From NCBI RefSeq assembly GCF_019175365.1, contig NZ_CP059572.1, positions 8,432,001 to 8,496,000 on the forward strand: DNA of 64,000 bases. The letters run 5' to 3'. The notes beneath the pieces are model-generated. The model had not been told where the DNA came from. It did not search any database and saw only the letters and a program-made list of their open reading frames with translations. The position numbers and the translations under genes are program-made. This DNA comes from Actinomadura graeca. Its GTDB lineage: Bacteria; Actinomycetota; Actinomycetes; Streptosporangiales; Streptosporangiaceae. This document shows positions 8,159 through 17,414 of this stretch, piece by piece. Each line of letters opens with the position of its first letter. The first letter of the stretch is position 1.

Positions 8159-8574
8159 CGGACCCCCGCCTCACCGTCGCCCCCGCGGAAGACGACCACC
8201 GTCCCCGAACAAAGTGTGCACCCTTAGTGATCAATTCGGTACGCAACGTCAGAACGCAGGCTAGACCCACCACGACCAGCACACCGCGCATTTCGACCAA
8301 CAACCGAAACCGGCCAAAGACAACCCACCGGAAGCAACGAGATCGACCCCACCCAGCAGAGGGGAACCGGCACTGCACTGATCGTCTTACCGCTGTCGGA
8401 GTTCAGCACCCCGCGCCCCGTACGGTTTCACGGCCTCGGCCGGCATGACCAATCCCGGGTCGACGAAGGACCAACTCGCCATGTCCACGCAGCCCCGTGA
8501 TCGTTGTAGGCGCAACGGACTGGGCAGGCCGGGCGGCCGGGGCGGGTCGGCCCGCAGAGTCTCAATGGGGGAAG
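8159..8574. other. Upstream region of the CHAT operon, no confident gene
   Basis: About 415 bp holding the promoter region of the minus-strand CHAT gene. TTGATCAC lies near 8225-8232 on the minus strand. A short open frame on the minus strand (about 8130-8291) with a hydrophobic stretch has no ribosome-binding site and overlaps the CHAT start, so it is not called. Confidence 0.4.
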
Positions 8575-8693
8575 TCAAGCCGCCTGTGCGGCGGGTGGGT
8601 CAAGAGTGAAGACCCTTCCGTCGCGGAGCAAAGCCCACAGCACGTTGACGCGGCGGCGGGCCAGCGCGATCAGGGCCTGTGTGTGCTTAAGCG
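8575..8693 (-). pseudogene. C-terminal remnant of an IS110-family transposase
   Basis: The minus frame reads LKHTQALIALARRRVNVLWA, then LLRDGRVF before the stop at 8575. This is the typical C-terminal tail of IS110/IS116-type transposases (ALARRRV.VLWALLRD). Nothing upstream in frame belongs to the family. It abuts the IS4-type remnant that starts at about 8694, so one element probably inserted into, or recombined with, the other. Confidence 0.6.
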
Positions 8694-9012
8694 GACCGCC
8701 ATGGCCGACGCCACCACGACCGGCGGCATCGACGCCGACCGGGCCGGTTTCACCACCGCACTGGCCACCGCCCGGGACCAGATCGTCCACGCCGCCGGGA
8801 TCCTCACCGGCATCCCTGCCGACCTGGTCGGCCACATCGGCCGCGCCGTCCTGGACGACCCGCTGCCACCCCGACGCGTCCGGATCTGCCCCCGCGTGGT
8901 CAAACGCGCGATCTCCGAACACCGCGCCAAGGGCAGCATCGATCGCACCAACCACCGAGCGGTCATCGACCTCAACCTCTACCCCGAGCCGACAACCACC
9001 CGAACACCCTAA
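8694..9012 (+). pseudogene. C-terminal remnant of an IS4-family transposase
   Basis: Reads ATTTGGIDADRAGFTTALAT, then ARDQIVHAAGILTG and PRRVRICPRVVKRAISE. This is the C-terminal region of actinobacterial IS4-type transposases (DPDR.SFT.AL..AR.QV; R..PR.VK...S). The DDE core is missing. It starts abruptly after the oppositely oriented IS110 tail. Confidence 0.6.
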
Positions 9013-9224
9013 CTAGCCGGCATTGGGGATAGCCGTCTCGCGGGCGGGCCGGACCAGCGTGCGCGGGGTGGCCGCTTGCAGCCCGGCGAGCAGCTCGGAC
9101 AGCCCCGACAGCCTGCTTCCCCTCCTGACTCTCCAGGCACGCGCCTCCTCCGGGCCTGTGCCCGGCGAGGGCGGACGCTGTTGTCCAAGCCCCTGCCCAG
9201 CACCAACAGGTGCACCTTCCGGGA

Positions 9225-10343
9225 TCAGCCCGGGTCAGGCTGGGGGGCGCTGCCCAGCGTGGCGTGGGCTTCGCGGGCCTCAAACAGTGCTTGGGCGTTG
9301 CGGTGGCCGAATCCGGTGGCGCCACCGCGGCGCTGGATGAGTTCGTAGAACAGGGTGTCGCGGGTGTGCGGGGAGGTGGTGAAGATCTGGTAGATCAGCC
9401 CGTCGCCGTCCTGGTCGAGCAGGATTCCGTGAGTGTGCAGGTCTGCGAGCTGGTCGTTGACGGCGGGGTGCTGGCGCAGGTGGCGGGGCAGCATCTCGTA
9501 GTAGGTGCCGGGGGTGGGCAGGAACTGCACGCCCCCGTCGGCGTGCTGGGGCACGGCGGTGAGCAGGTCGTCGGTGGCCAGGGCGATGTGCTGTACTCCC
9601 GCGGCGGCGTGGCGTTCGATGAACTCCTCGATGTGGCCGCCGGGGTGGGGTTGCAGGATCCGGTCGGTTTCGACCATGACGTGGGTGAGGCCGCTGTCGC
9701 CGCGGAGCACGTGGCTGTTGGCGACGGTGGCGCCCGCGGTGATCTGGTCGCTGCCGGCGATGGTCATGCCGAAGGTCTCGCGGTACTGGGAGACCACGCT
9801 TTCCAGGCTGCCGGTGGGCAGGCACCAGGCGAAGTGGTCGAATCCGCGGGGGCGCAGCGATTCCAGGGCCGGTGCGATGGAGGGCCGGGGCGCGGCGGGC
9901 GGCTCCCAGACGAACCCCGGCGGCCATTCGGGCGGCAGGCCGGGGCTGGCGGCGATGAGGGTGTGCTGCACTGACCCGGCTCCGTCGATGCGGGCGATCC
10001 GCACGTCGTCGGTCATGGTGGGGTAGGTGGGTTCCTGCAGGACCCGCAGGCCCGCCCGGTGCGCCCGGGTCAGGACGGTGGCCAGTTCGCTGACGTACAC
10101 GGCGATGTCGGCGACGCCATCACCGTGGCGGGCCAGGTAGTCGGCCACCGGCCCGCCCGCTCCCTGCGGCGAGGTGATGAGGACCTGCGCGGTGCCGCTG
10201 GCCAGCAGGACCGAGCGTTGCTGCCACCCGTAGGCGATGCCGATCTCCTCAAACAGCAGCCCGTTGACGTAGTGGTCGACGATGGCGGGGCCGTCGGCGA
10301 CATACAGCTCGACGTAGGCGATGCCTTTCAGGCGCTCAGACAC
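9225..10343 (-). CDS. 4-hydroxyphenylpyruvate dioxygenase / 4-hydroxymandelate synthase-like protein
   Basis: 372 aa from GTG at 10343, with AAAGGG at suitable distance. Two VOC halves are present. Iron ligands by family position: His in FDHFAWCLP, His in AAGVQHIALATDD and Glu in TLFYELIQR near the C-terminus, with QIFTTSP and GFGHRNAQALFEA typical of this fold. HPPD makes homogentisate in tyrosine breakdown; HmaS makes hydroxymandelate for peptide antibiotics. The TPGTYYEML and ANSHV segments lean towards HmaS, but assignment between the two is open. No pathway partners nearby, so it looks like an isolated cargo gene. Confidence 0.85.
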   Translation of the reverse strand: MSERLKGIAYVELYVADGPAIVDHYVNGLLFEEIGIAYGWQQRSVLLASGTAQVLITSPQGAGGPVADYLARHGDGVADIAVYVSELATVLTRAHRAGLRVLQEPTYPTMTDDVRIARIDGAGSVQHTLIAASPGLPPEWPPGFVWEPPAAPRPSIAPALESLRPRGFDHFAWCLPTGSLESVVSQYRETFGMTIAGSDQITAGATVANSHVLRGDSGLTHVMVETDRILQPHPGGHIEEFIERHAAAGVQHIALATDDLLTAVPQHADGGVQFLPTPGTYYEMLPRHLRQHPAVNDQLADLHTHGILLDQDGDGLIYQIFTTSPHTRDTLFYELIQRRGGATGFGHRNAQALFEAREAHATLGSAPQPDPG

Positions 10344-10566
10344 AGCGGAAGCCCTTTCTGCGTGAATCAGTGCATCTATCCGGCGGGGTGCGTACCGGCC
10401 ACACCCTAGGCAGCCCGATGTCAGTACACGTGTCAGCGCAAACCGCAAGTTGGCGACCTTCTTAAAACGCCAGAAGAAAAATACTCCCGCCCTTTTCGGC
10501 TGACAGTTCTGCTGACAACGGCCCCATTACGATCGGCCGGGCCGCTCTTCGCCGAAGGAGAACTTC

Positions 10567-10797
10567 ATGCTGAAATACCTCGCCCCTGCTCTCATGCTCT
10601 GCGGCATCGCCCTGGCGGGGGCGTGCGATTCCACCAGGGATACCGGCGATCCGCTGGACCGGCGTGTCCTGGTCCCCTTCATCTGGCCGGTCCCGACGCC
10701 TGACCGCCCGGCACCCTCCCGGCCACCGGCCCGTGGTGACTGGGACCGGGACTCCACCACGTTCCCGCCGCGAAGGGCGCATCCAGGTGATCGGTGA
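10567..10797 (+). CDS. Small lipoprotein at the head of the conjugation operon
   Basis: 76 aa, with a strong GAAGGAGAA site before the ATG. The signal peptide MLKYLAPALMLCGIALAGAC ends in a lipobox (LAGAC), so it should be lipidated and surface exposed. The mature part is Pro/Arg/Asp-rich. It opens the plus-strand operon and may be a T4SS accessory or exclusion lipoprotein; no family was recognised. Confidence 0.65.
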   Translation: MLKYLAPALMLCGIALAGACDSTRDTGDPLDRRVLVPFIWPVPTPDRPAPSRPPARGDWDRDSTTFPPRRAHPGDR

Positions 10798-11161
10798 CCT
10801 GAGCCCGCGGCGCCCGCCGTCGGCCGGGCCCGGCCGCTTCCCCTCTCCGCCGTTGCCCGCCACCGGCGAGCCCGGCAGCCCGTCTGGTGCCGCGGCGGTG
10901 ACCGCGCCGCTGACCGGCGGCGTGTCACCTGCGGGCCCCGGCGGGACAGCAGCGACGCCGTGGCTGGGAGCAGGCCGGTGCCGGCAGGTGCGGTGGATGC
11001 AGAGCGCCCCGGACGGCGCCGGTGAGCTGCGCCCGCGATCAGCCCGGCAGCCACCGGCCCCGGTCGCCGGCTCTGCCGGGGGCCTTCAAACGCGGGCTGA
11101 CCGCGGCCACCAGCCCGGCGCGCACCCGCCGGGCGCCGGTGCGGCGGAACGCGGCCGGTGA
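10787..11161 (+). CDS. Possible Pro/Gly-rich protein upstream of the hydrolase gene
   Basis: 124 codons from GTG overlapping the end of the lipoprotein gene. Its stop overlaps the start of the next gene (GTGA). GC3 is high, as in a coding frame. Composition is Pro, Gly, Arg and Ala rich without domains or TM segments, so it may be a disordered linker protein or a non-coding stretch. Confidence 0.35.
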   Translation: MIGDLSPRRPPSAGPGRFPSPPLPATGEPGSPSGAAAVTAPLTGGVSPAGPGGTAATPWLGAGRCRQVRWMQSAPDGAGELRPRSARQPPAPVAGSAGGLQTRADRGHQPGAHPPGAGAAERGR

Positions 11162-12315
11162 TGCTGTCATCGGCGGCCGCCAAGGCCGCGGCCGCGCTCG
11201 GCGCGGGCGTCACGGCCGTCGCGCTGTTGTGGGTGCTGGTGATCGTGCTGGCGGTGGCCGCCGTCAGCGGCGCGGGCTGCGGCGCCGCCCAGGCCGGTGC
11301 CGCGGCCCCGGGCGCTGTGGTCTCCCAGCCCGCACCGGCCGCCGCAGCCAGTGACATTCCCCCGGACTACCTGACGCTTTACCGCAAGGCCGGCCGCGAC
11401 TATCAGCTCAGCTGGACGGTGCTGGCGGCGATCGGGAAGGTGGAGTCCGACCACGGCCGCGACCGGGGGCCGGGGGTCGTCCGGGGCGCCAACCACGCCG
11501 GTGCCGCCGGGCCGATGCAGATCGGGGTGGGCGGCGCCGCCGGGAACTCCTGGGCGCGCTTCGGGGTCGACGGGGACGGTGATGGTGACCGCGACGTCCA
11601 CGACCCGGCCGACGCCATCCCGGCCGCCGCCCGGATCCTGATCGAGGACAAGGGTCTGCGCGGCGACGTGCGCACCGCGGTAGGCCGCTACAACGGCAGC
11701 GGCCCGCAGGCCGAGGCCTACGCCGGCAAGGTGATGGCGCTGGCCGGACGCTACGCCGCCGGCGGCCCTGCTCCCGGCGGCTCTGCTCCCTCCGGCCGCC
11801 TGGCCGGCGGGCCGGCCGGTGGCGCCTGCGAGGGCGCCGGCGGCGGGCCCGGTGCGGGCGCGATGGCCGGGCCGACCGGCCGGCGGATCCTGGACTGGGC
11901 GATGCGCTGGCTGAAGACGCCCTATCAGTGGGGCGCGGGCGGCTGGGCGGGGCCGACCGGGTGGGCGTGCGCGCATGGGCGCTGCGGCCGCGCTTTTGAC
12001 TGCAGCGGACTGACCATGCACGCGGTCGCGCAGGCCACCGGCGGGCGCATCAAAATCGCGCATTTCACCGGCGCGCAGTACAACGACCCGCGCGGCACCC
12101 ATGTCGCTTTCGGGCAGCTGCAGCCGGGTGATCTGGTGTTCTTTTCCCATCCCGGTGCTCTGGTGTCGCATCACGTCGGTGTTTTCGCCGGGGCCGGGAC
12201 GATGGTGCACGCCCCGCACACCGGCGACTGGGTGAAGGTCTCGCCCATCACCACCGGCTATTACCGCCGTGAATTCAGCGGCGGCACCCGTTTTTCTGTG
12301 GACGGGCGCCCCTGA
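11158..12315 (+). CDS. Conjugal cell-wall hydrolase: SLT transglycosylase + NlpC/P60
   Basis: 385 aa. N-terminal TM anchor at about 12-38. Lytic-transglycosylase domain about 66-200 with catalytic Glu96 (AAIGKVESDHGR) and the downstream GPMQIGVGG and AVGRYNGSG blocks. A Gly/Pro/Ala linker follows, then an NlpC/P60 peptidase about 240-385 with Cys282 (FDCSGLT), His339 (SHHVGVF) and His351 (MVHAPH). It cleaves both glycan and stem peptide to let the mating channel cross peptidoglycan, equivalent to VirB1/TraG-type hydrolases of actinobacterial and Gram-positive T4SSs. GTG or the next ATG is the start. Confidence 0.92.
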   Translation: MMLSSAAAKAAAALGAGVTAVALLWVLVIVLAVAAVSGAGCGAAQAGAAAPGAVVSQPAPAAAASDIPPDYLTLYRKAGRDYQLSWTVLAAIGKVESDHGRDRGPGVVRGANHAGAAGPMQIGVGGAAGNSWARFGVDGDGDGDRDVHDPADAIPAAARILIEDKGLRGDVRTAVGRYNGSGPQAEAYAGKVMALAGRYAAGGPAPGGSAPSGRLAGGPAGGACEGAGGGPGAGAMAGPTGRRILDWAMRWLKTPYQWGAGGWAGPTGWACAHGRCGRAFDCSGLTMHAVAQATGGRIKIAHFTGAQYNDPRGTHVAFGQLQPGDLVFFSHPGALVSHHVGVFAGAGTMVHAPHTGDWVKVSPITTGYYRREFSGGTRFSVDGRP

Positions 12316-12361
12316 CGGGCGACACCGCTTCCCCTTTTCTCAAAATTCGCGGAGGTGAACG

Positions 12362-12913
12362 ATGACGAGTGCGGTGACAAGGCGGCCCGCCCGCAGGGCG
12401 GCGCCGGTGGCCGCCGGGGCGGCTCCGCCCGGTGCGGGTGCCCGGCATGGCCGGGGGCCCGGCGGCTATGTGGTGATCGGGGTCCATGGCGGAGCCGGGG
12501 CCTCCACCCTGGCCCGGTTGCTGGACCCGGCCGGTGCGGGGGAGTGCACGCAGTGGCGGCCCGGGGCCGGCGCCGATCTGGGCCGGACGGCGCTGCTGGT
12601 GGCACGCAGCACCGCCGCCGGGCTCGCGGCGGCGGCCGAGTGGGTCACCCGCTGGCGGCCGGAGCTGCGGCGGCCGGTGCTGATGGTGGTCGCTGACGCG
12701 CCGTTCCGGGCGCCGCCGCTGGTGCGGTACCGCATCCGCGCGCTGTCCTCGCGCGTGCACGCCGTGATCGAGGTCCCCTATTTCCCGTGCCTGCGGCACC
12801 TGGACGACCCGGCCGAGGCGCTGGCGCAGCGCAAAGTGGCGGCCGCGGTCGGGCAGGTGCGCCGCCGCCTTGACCAGATGCCCGCGCCCTCGCATGGAGC
12901 TGGGTGCAGATGA
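12362..12913 (+). CDS. DUF6668-like P-loop protein of the conjugation operon
   Basis: 183 aa with GGAGGTG before the ATG. After a basic tail it has VVIGVHGGAGASTLARLL, a ParA/MinD-like P-loop lacking the canonical GK(S/T) Lys position, and VLMVVADAPFRAPPLVRYRI as a possible Walker B-like strand. It resembles proteins annotated DUF6668 that accompany actinobacterial T4SS genes. The role is unknown: perhaps a regulatory NTPase or a degenerate ATPase. It overlaps the next gene by ATGA. Confidence 0.75.
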   Translation: MTSAVTRRPARRAAPVAAGAAPPGAGARHGRGPGGYVVIGVHGGAGASTLARLLDPAGAGECTQWRPGAGADLGRTALLVARSTAAGLAAAAEWVTRWRPELRRPVLMVVADAPFRAPPLVRYRIRALSSRVHAVIEVPYFPCLRHLDDPAEALAQRKVAAAVGQVRRRLDQMPAPSHGAGCR

Positions 12914-13269
12914 GCTCTCTGCTGGTTCACCTGGGCAGCGTGCTGGCAGACGTGCTGGCGCCGTCGCCGACCGGGCGCCCGGGCAACGGCGGATACGGCG
13001 GCCTGAACAACCCTCCTCCGCAGGCCCCCGACGGGCTTTCGGTGATCGCCGAACAGTGGATCTCCTGGGCCAAGTGGGGCTGCCTGCTGTGCGGTGCGCT
13101 GGGCTTTCTCGTCTGCGGCGCCATGATGACGGTCGGCCGCCGCAACCGCTCCCACCTGGCCGGGGAGGGAGCCGCCGGGATCCCCTGGACGATCGCGGGG
13201 TTGTCGCTGGGGGCGCTGGCGGTCCCGCTGGCGATCGAGATCATGTCCGCGTCCGGCAGCGGGGGCTGA
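12910..13269 (+). CDS. Small two-TM membrane protein (VirB2/pilin-like position)
   Basis: About 119 aa, starting at ATG 12910 inside an ATGA overlap (GTG 12904 is an alternative). A short N-terminal segment and a Gly/Pro-rich loop precede two TM helices, WGCLLCGALGFLVCGAMMTV and TIAGLSLGALAVPLAIEIM. The size, two helices and operon position match VirB2/TrbC-type channel or pilin subunits. Homology is not certain. Confidence 0.75.
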   Translation: MSSLLVHLGSVLADVLAPSPTGRPGNGGYGGLNNPPPQAPDGLSVIAEQWISWAKWGCLLCGALGFLVCGAMMTVGRRNRSHLAGEGAAGIPWTIAGLSLGALAVPLAIEIMSASGSGG

Positions 13270-13276
13270 GGCGGCC

Positions 13277-14005
13277 ATGACCTCACTCCAGCAGTTCACA
13301 CGCACCGCCGAACGCCGCCGCCGCCGCGTCCGGATCGCGGTGATCACCCTCGCGGGGCTGGTGGCCGCAGCGCTGCTGGCCGTGCTGATGACCGGGAAGC
13401 CGCACTCGCCCCATCGCGCCCCGGCCACCCCCACGTCCTCCTCCATGGCCGGTCAGGCCGCGCAGCCGCCGGTGCTGCTGCCGCAGGCCGGGCGGATGCT
13501 CGACGACAAGTTCCCGGTCGCCTTCCCCTTCACCCCCGAGGGCGCGGCGGCGGCGATGGCGGCGATGCTCGCCTGCACCTGGACGCTGGATGCCGCCGCG
13601 AACCAAGCGGCCGCCGACGTCTACGCCCAGCCGCGGCTGCGGGCCGTGGCGCGGCGGGCCGGCCGGCCGGCGGCGGCCGACCTGCGGCTGCAAATCGGGC
13701 TCCCGGCATCGGGTGCGGTGCCCGAGGGCGCCTATGTGTCGCTGATCCCGATCGGTGTGCGGTGGCGTCAGCCCGGCCCCGGCCAGGTGCAGGTGGCGAT
13801 GATGGCAACCTTCACCAGCGCCGCCGGCGCCCAGGCCGCCCCGCTCACCCAGACGGTGACGCTGGGCGCGGCCTGGCGGTGGGACCGGGGCGTGCGGGGC
13901 GGCGACTGGGTGTTCACCGGCGACGACGTCGATGATCTGGTGCCGCTGATCGCCGAGCCCGGCACTGCGCGTTTCGCCGCCCTGGGCTGGCGGGGGGTGG
14001 CCTGA
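13277..14005 (+). CDS. VirB8/TcpC-like conjugal assembly protein
   Basis: 242 aa: basic cytoplasmic N-terminus (RRRRRVR), one TM at about 18-39 (RIAVITLAGLVAAALLAVLM), then an extracytoplasmic domain. That domain reads SLIPIGVRWRQPGPGQVQVA and ends DLVPLIAEPGTARFAALGW. The bitopic layout and position before the VirB6-like gene fit the VirB8/TcpC scaffold proteins of Gram-positive T4SSs. Direct residue-level homology cannot be proven by eye. The stop overlaps the next start (TGATG). Confidence 0.7.
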   Translation: MTSLQQFTRTAERRRRRVRIAVITLAGLVAAALLAVLMTGKPHSPHRAPATPTSSSMAGQAAQPPVLLPQAGRMLDDKFPVAFPFTPEGAAAAMAAMLACTWTLDAAANQAAADVYAQPRLRAVARRAGRPAAADLRLQIGLPASGAVPEGAYVSLIPIGVRWRQPGPGQVQVAMMATFTSAAGAQAAPLTQTVTLGAAWRWDRGVRGGDWVFTGDDVDDLVPLIAEPGTARFAALGWRGVA

Positions 14006-15966
14006 TGACCCGGCCCGTGCTGCAGCGGATCCGGCGGGCCGTGCGCGGTGTCGCGGTCGCCGGGGCCGTGGCGCTGCCGCTGGCGCTGGCGGTGCCCTGC
14101 GCGGCCGCCGCCCCGGCCGGGAACGCTCCCGCCACGGGTGGTCCGCTCGCCCTGGCGGCGCGCACACCAGCACCGGCCATCCCCTCGCGCCCCACCCCCG
14201 CCGGGCCGGGCACCACGCCGCCCTCCCCGGCGTCACCCTCCCCCTCAGCGTCCCCGCCACCATCCTCGGCACCGTCCCCGTCGGCCAGCGGGCCGGCCCC
14301 GGCCCCGCCCCCCGGCCAGCGCCGCAAGAAATGCGTCACCGGCCGCCTGCCGGTGCTGCCGAAGATCCCCGGCATGCCGGATCTGCCCGTCCAGCCCGAT
14401 CTGCCCGTCCCACACCTGCCCAACCTGCCCCACTGCCTGAAACAGCAGGCCGGCAAAGGCGCCGGGCAGGTCGCCGACGCCGCCTCCGACGCCGTGCTCA
14501 AGCCGCTGGCGACGGCGATCGCCAAGGCCACCAACTCCCTGGTCGTGCTCAGCCTGACCGGGTGGCTGCAGCTTCCCTCGATCCGGCTGGGACGATCGGG
14601 GATCTACCTGCGGCCCGGCCTGCGCTGCACGGACTGGTCACGCGATGGCACCGGCCCTTCCCCCACCACCTCGCCCGCACCCGGCACCGCAGCGGGCGCC
14701 GCCCCGCCGGGCCGGTCGGCGTGCCCGCCCTCTGACGGGGCGGGCGGCGACACCGGCGACAGCACCGCCATCAGCCAGTTCGCCAGCGTGCGGGTGCACG
14801 CGGTCACCACCGGGGTCGGCACGATCATCGCCGCGCTGCTGCTGATCGTGCAGGGCATGCGCACCGCGCTCAGCCGCACCGGCCGCCATCTGATGGATGC
14901 CGCACAGGGCCTGCTGGTGATGGCGGTGATGTCGGCGATGGGCATCGCGCTGCTGGACGGGCTGCTGGTCTTCAGCGACATCGTGACCCAGCAGATCCTG
15001 GGCAGCTCCATGGGCCAGGGCCTGGGCGAGCGGATCGCGGCGATGCTGGGGCTGTCGGTGTCCAGGCTGGGCGCCGGGCCGGTGATCTTGTTCGGGTTGT
15101 TCATCTTCACCATCGCGCTGATGCAGCTGGTGCTGCTGTTCCTGCGGCAGGCCTCGATCCCGGTACTGGCGATGCTGATCCCGGTGGCGGCCGCCGGGCA
15201 GGTCGGCGGGCAGATATCGCGGCAATGGCTGATCCGGCTGTGGGCCAGCCTGCTGGCCATCGCGCTGTACAAGCCCTTGGCCGCGCTGATCTTCGTGGTC
15301 GGCTTCCTGGGCACCGGCGAAGGCCAGGGCGTCTGGGACATCGTCCGCGGGCTGACCACGCTGGTGCTGGCGATCTTCGCTCTCCCCGCGCTGATGAAGA
15401 TCTTCACGCCGGTGGTGGGGATAGCCGTCACCATCGGCTCCCACACCATCACCCTGCAGGGACTGGTGGCCGGGATGGGCGGCGGCGGCCTGGACGACTC
15501 CGGCTCGATGATCACCTCCCTGCTCGGCGGGGGCGGCGGCCCGCAGAAGGGCGCCGCCCCCGCCGACCCGTCCTCGTATGCCCGCGTCGGCGCCGGCGGC
15601 GGCCAGGCAGGCGACGCCGCAGCCACCGGTGAGGCCGGTACCGCCGGCGCCGCCGCAGTAATGCCGGTGATCGGCGCCGCCCTGGCCGCCGCCGACGCAG
15701 CCGGGCAGGCCACCACCGCCGCCGCAGCCAAGGCCGATCAGATGATCGGGCGGGCCGCTGATGCCTTCACCGGCGGTGACAGCGCACCGCCGCGTCCGCC
15801 GCACGCGGCCGGGACGGGCGGATCCAGCACCGGCCCAGGCCCGGACCTGCCGATCCCTGGCCTGGACCCCCGCGACGACCTGCGTGAACTACGTCCCGAC
15901 CTGTTCACCGACCCCGACGACGGCTTCGACGACCGCGCCGGGCCCGGCGACGCAGGCGACCGGTAG
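14005..15966 (+). CDS. VirB6/TrbL-like polytopic membrane protein
   Basis: 653 aa. N-terminal signal-type segment (VAVAGAVALPLALAVPCAAA), then a long Pro/Ser/Ala-rich stretch and a conserved Cys-containing region. A membrane core of five to seven helices covers about 270-490, for example TIIAALLLIVQGMRTAL and VILFGLFIFTIALMQLVLLF. A Gly/Ala tail ends acidic. This is the architecture of VirB6/TrbL inner-membrane channel components in actinobacterial conjugation clusters. Confidence 0.8.
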   Translation: MTRPVLQRIRRAVRGVAVAGAVALPLALAVPCAAAAPAGNAPATGGPLALAARTPAPAIPSRPTPAGPGTTPPSPASPSPSASPPPSSAPSPSASGPAPAPPPGQRRKKCVTGRLPVLPKIPGMPDLPVQPDLPVPHLPNLPHCLKQQAGKGAGQVADAASDAVLKPLATAIAKATNSLVVLSLTGWLQLPSIRLGRSGIYLRPGLRCTDWSRDGTGPSPTTSPAPGTAAGAAPPGRSACPPSDGAGGDTGDSTAISQFASVRVHAVTTGVGTIIAALLLIVQGMRTALSRTGRHLMDAAQGLLVMAVMSAMGIALLDGLLVFSDIVTQQILGSSMGQGLGERIAAMLGLSVSRLGAGPVILFGLFIFTIALMQLVLLFLRQASIPVLAMLIPVAAAGQVGGQISRQWLIRLWASLLAIALYKPLAALIFVVGFLGTGEGQGVWDIVRGLTTLVLAIFALPALMKIFTPVVGIAVTIGSHTITLQGLVAGMGGGGLDDSGSMITSLLGGGGGPQKGAAPADPSSYARVGAGGGQAGDAAATGEAGTAGAAAVMPVIGAALAAADAAGQATTAAAAKADQMIGRAADAFTGGDSAPPRPPHAAGTGGSSTGPGPDLPIPGLDPRDDLRELRPDLFTDPDDGFDDRAGPGDAGDR

Positions 15967-15972
15967 GCGGCG

Positions 15973-17406
15973 GTGACCGGAGAGCGGGCACGCGGATACG
16001 GCGGCTGGCGGGTGAGCCGGTCCATCGGACTGGGCGCCATGGACACCCGCCAAAGCGTCATGGTGGCGACCGCCGCAGTGATCCCGCTGCTGGCCTTCGC
16101 CGCCACCGGCCCCTGGCCCGCGCTCATCACCGCGGCACCGGCGGCGCTGGTGGCGCTGGCGGCGGTCACCCGCCGCGGCGGCGTGCTGGTGATGGACCTG
16201 GCCATCGCCCGGATCCGCTGGCAGCGCGCGCACTGGCGCGGCGAGACCAGCTACCGCGGGCAGGTGTTCGCCCCGCTGCCCAGAGCCTGGGACCTGCCCG
16301 GCGTGCTGGCCCCCTGCACGCTGGTGGCCGTGCACGAACCCGGCCACCCCGCCCCGGTCGGGGTGGTGTGGAACCAGCACAGCGGCCACATGTCGGCCAC
16401 GGTCCTGCTGTCCCCGGCCGGGGCGCTGCTGGCCGACATGGCCACCATCGACAACCAGGTCAGCTCCTGGGGAGACCTGCTGTCCTCACTGGCCGACGAC
16501 GACAGCATCCACCATGCGGCGGTCACCATCGAGCTGGTGCCCCACGCCGGTGTCCAGCTCGCCGACCACCTCGCCACCCGGATCGCCCCGGGCGCCCCGC
16601 ACCTGGCCCGCCAGGTACTGGGAGAACTGGTCGCCGCCGCTCCCCGCAGCGCCTGCCAGCTGCGCGCGCGGCTCACCCTCACCCTCGACACCGCCGCGGC
16701 CAGGCACCGCACCGCCGCCCGCGCCGCCGCCGACGTCGTCCGCACCCTGGGCGGCCTGCCCATCAGCGCCGCCGGAGCCGACGTGCTGCGCCGCGCCACC
16801 CCCGCCGACCTGGTCCGCGCGGTCCGCACGGCCTTCGACCCCGCCGCCGAAGACGCGCCACCGGGCGCCTGGAACACCGGCTGGGCCGACGCCGGCCCGA
16901 TCACCGCCGAGGACCACCTGGACCACTACCACCACGACGGCGCCTACTCACAATCGTGGGCGCTGCTGGCCGCGCCCCGCCAGCGCGTCGCCCACGACGT
17001 GCTGTTCCCGCTGTGCAAACCGGGGCGCTTCACCCGCCGCGTCACCCTGATGTACCAGACGCTGGGACGCGACGAGGCCGGGGCGGTCCTGGAACGCGAG
17101 GCCAATGTCGCCGCCGCCCGCGACTACGCCCGCCGCAAATCCCAGCGCGACCCCACCGCCCGCGAGAACGCCGACCGCGACCGGGCGCTGCGCGCCGCCC
17201 AGCAGGAAGCCCGCGGCGCGGGCCTGGTGCAGTTCGCCCTCTACGTCACCACCACCACGGCCCGTCAACGCGACCTCGACGAGGCCCGGCAGGAGGTGCA
17301 ACGGGCAGCGGGGGACTGCCGGCTGAAACTGCGGCTGGCCCGCGGCGGGCAGGCCGCCTGCTTCGCCGCCGGTCTGCCCATCCCCTTCTTCCCTCCAGAC
17401 ACCTGA
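15973..17406 (+). CDS. SCO6880-like T4SS protein (VirB3/PrgI-VirB4 N-terminal type)
   Basis: 477 aa from GTG. Two TM helices near the N-terminus (VMVATAAVIPLLAFAATG, ITAAPAALVALAAVT), then a soluble region resembling the N-terminal half of VirB4 (GVVWNQHSGHMSATVLLSP, DNQVSSWGDLLSSLAD). It matches the SCO6880 family found immediately before the VirB4 ATPase in actinobacterial conjugative elements. It likely anchors the ATPase at the membrane. It has no P-loop of its own, consistent with the family. Confidence 0.85.
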   Translation: MTGERARGYGGWRVSRSIGLGAMDTRQSVMVATAAVIPLLAFAATGPWPALITAAPAALVALAAVTRRGGVLVMDLAIARIRWQRAHWRGETSYRGQVFAPLPRAWDLPGVLAPCTLVAVHEPGHPAPVGVVWNQHSGHMSATVLLSPAGALLADMATIDNQVSSWGDLLSSLADDDSIHHAAVTIELVPHAGVQLADHLATRIAPGAPHLARQVLGELVAAAPRSACQLRARLTLTLDTAAARHRTAARAAADVVRTLGGLPISAAGADVLRRATPADLVRAVRTAFDPAAEDAPPGAWNTGWADAGPITAEDHLDHYHHDGAYSQSWALLAAPRQRVAHDVLFPLCKPGRFTRRVTLMYQTLGRDEAGAVLEREANVAAARDYARRKSQRDPTARENADRDRALRAAQQEARGAGLVQFALYVTTTTARQRDLDEARQEVQRAAGDCRLKLRLARGGQAACFAAGLPIPFFPPDT

Positions 17407-17414
17407 CCCAAAAA

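Noticed and set aside
9225..10343. Part of a glycopeptide or tyrosine-derived antibiotic cluster
   Set aside because: No NRPS, aminotransferase or oxidase genes lie nearby; the flanks are transposase debris and the conjugation operon.
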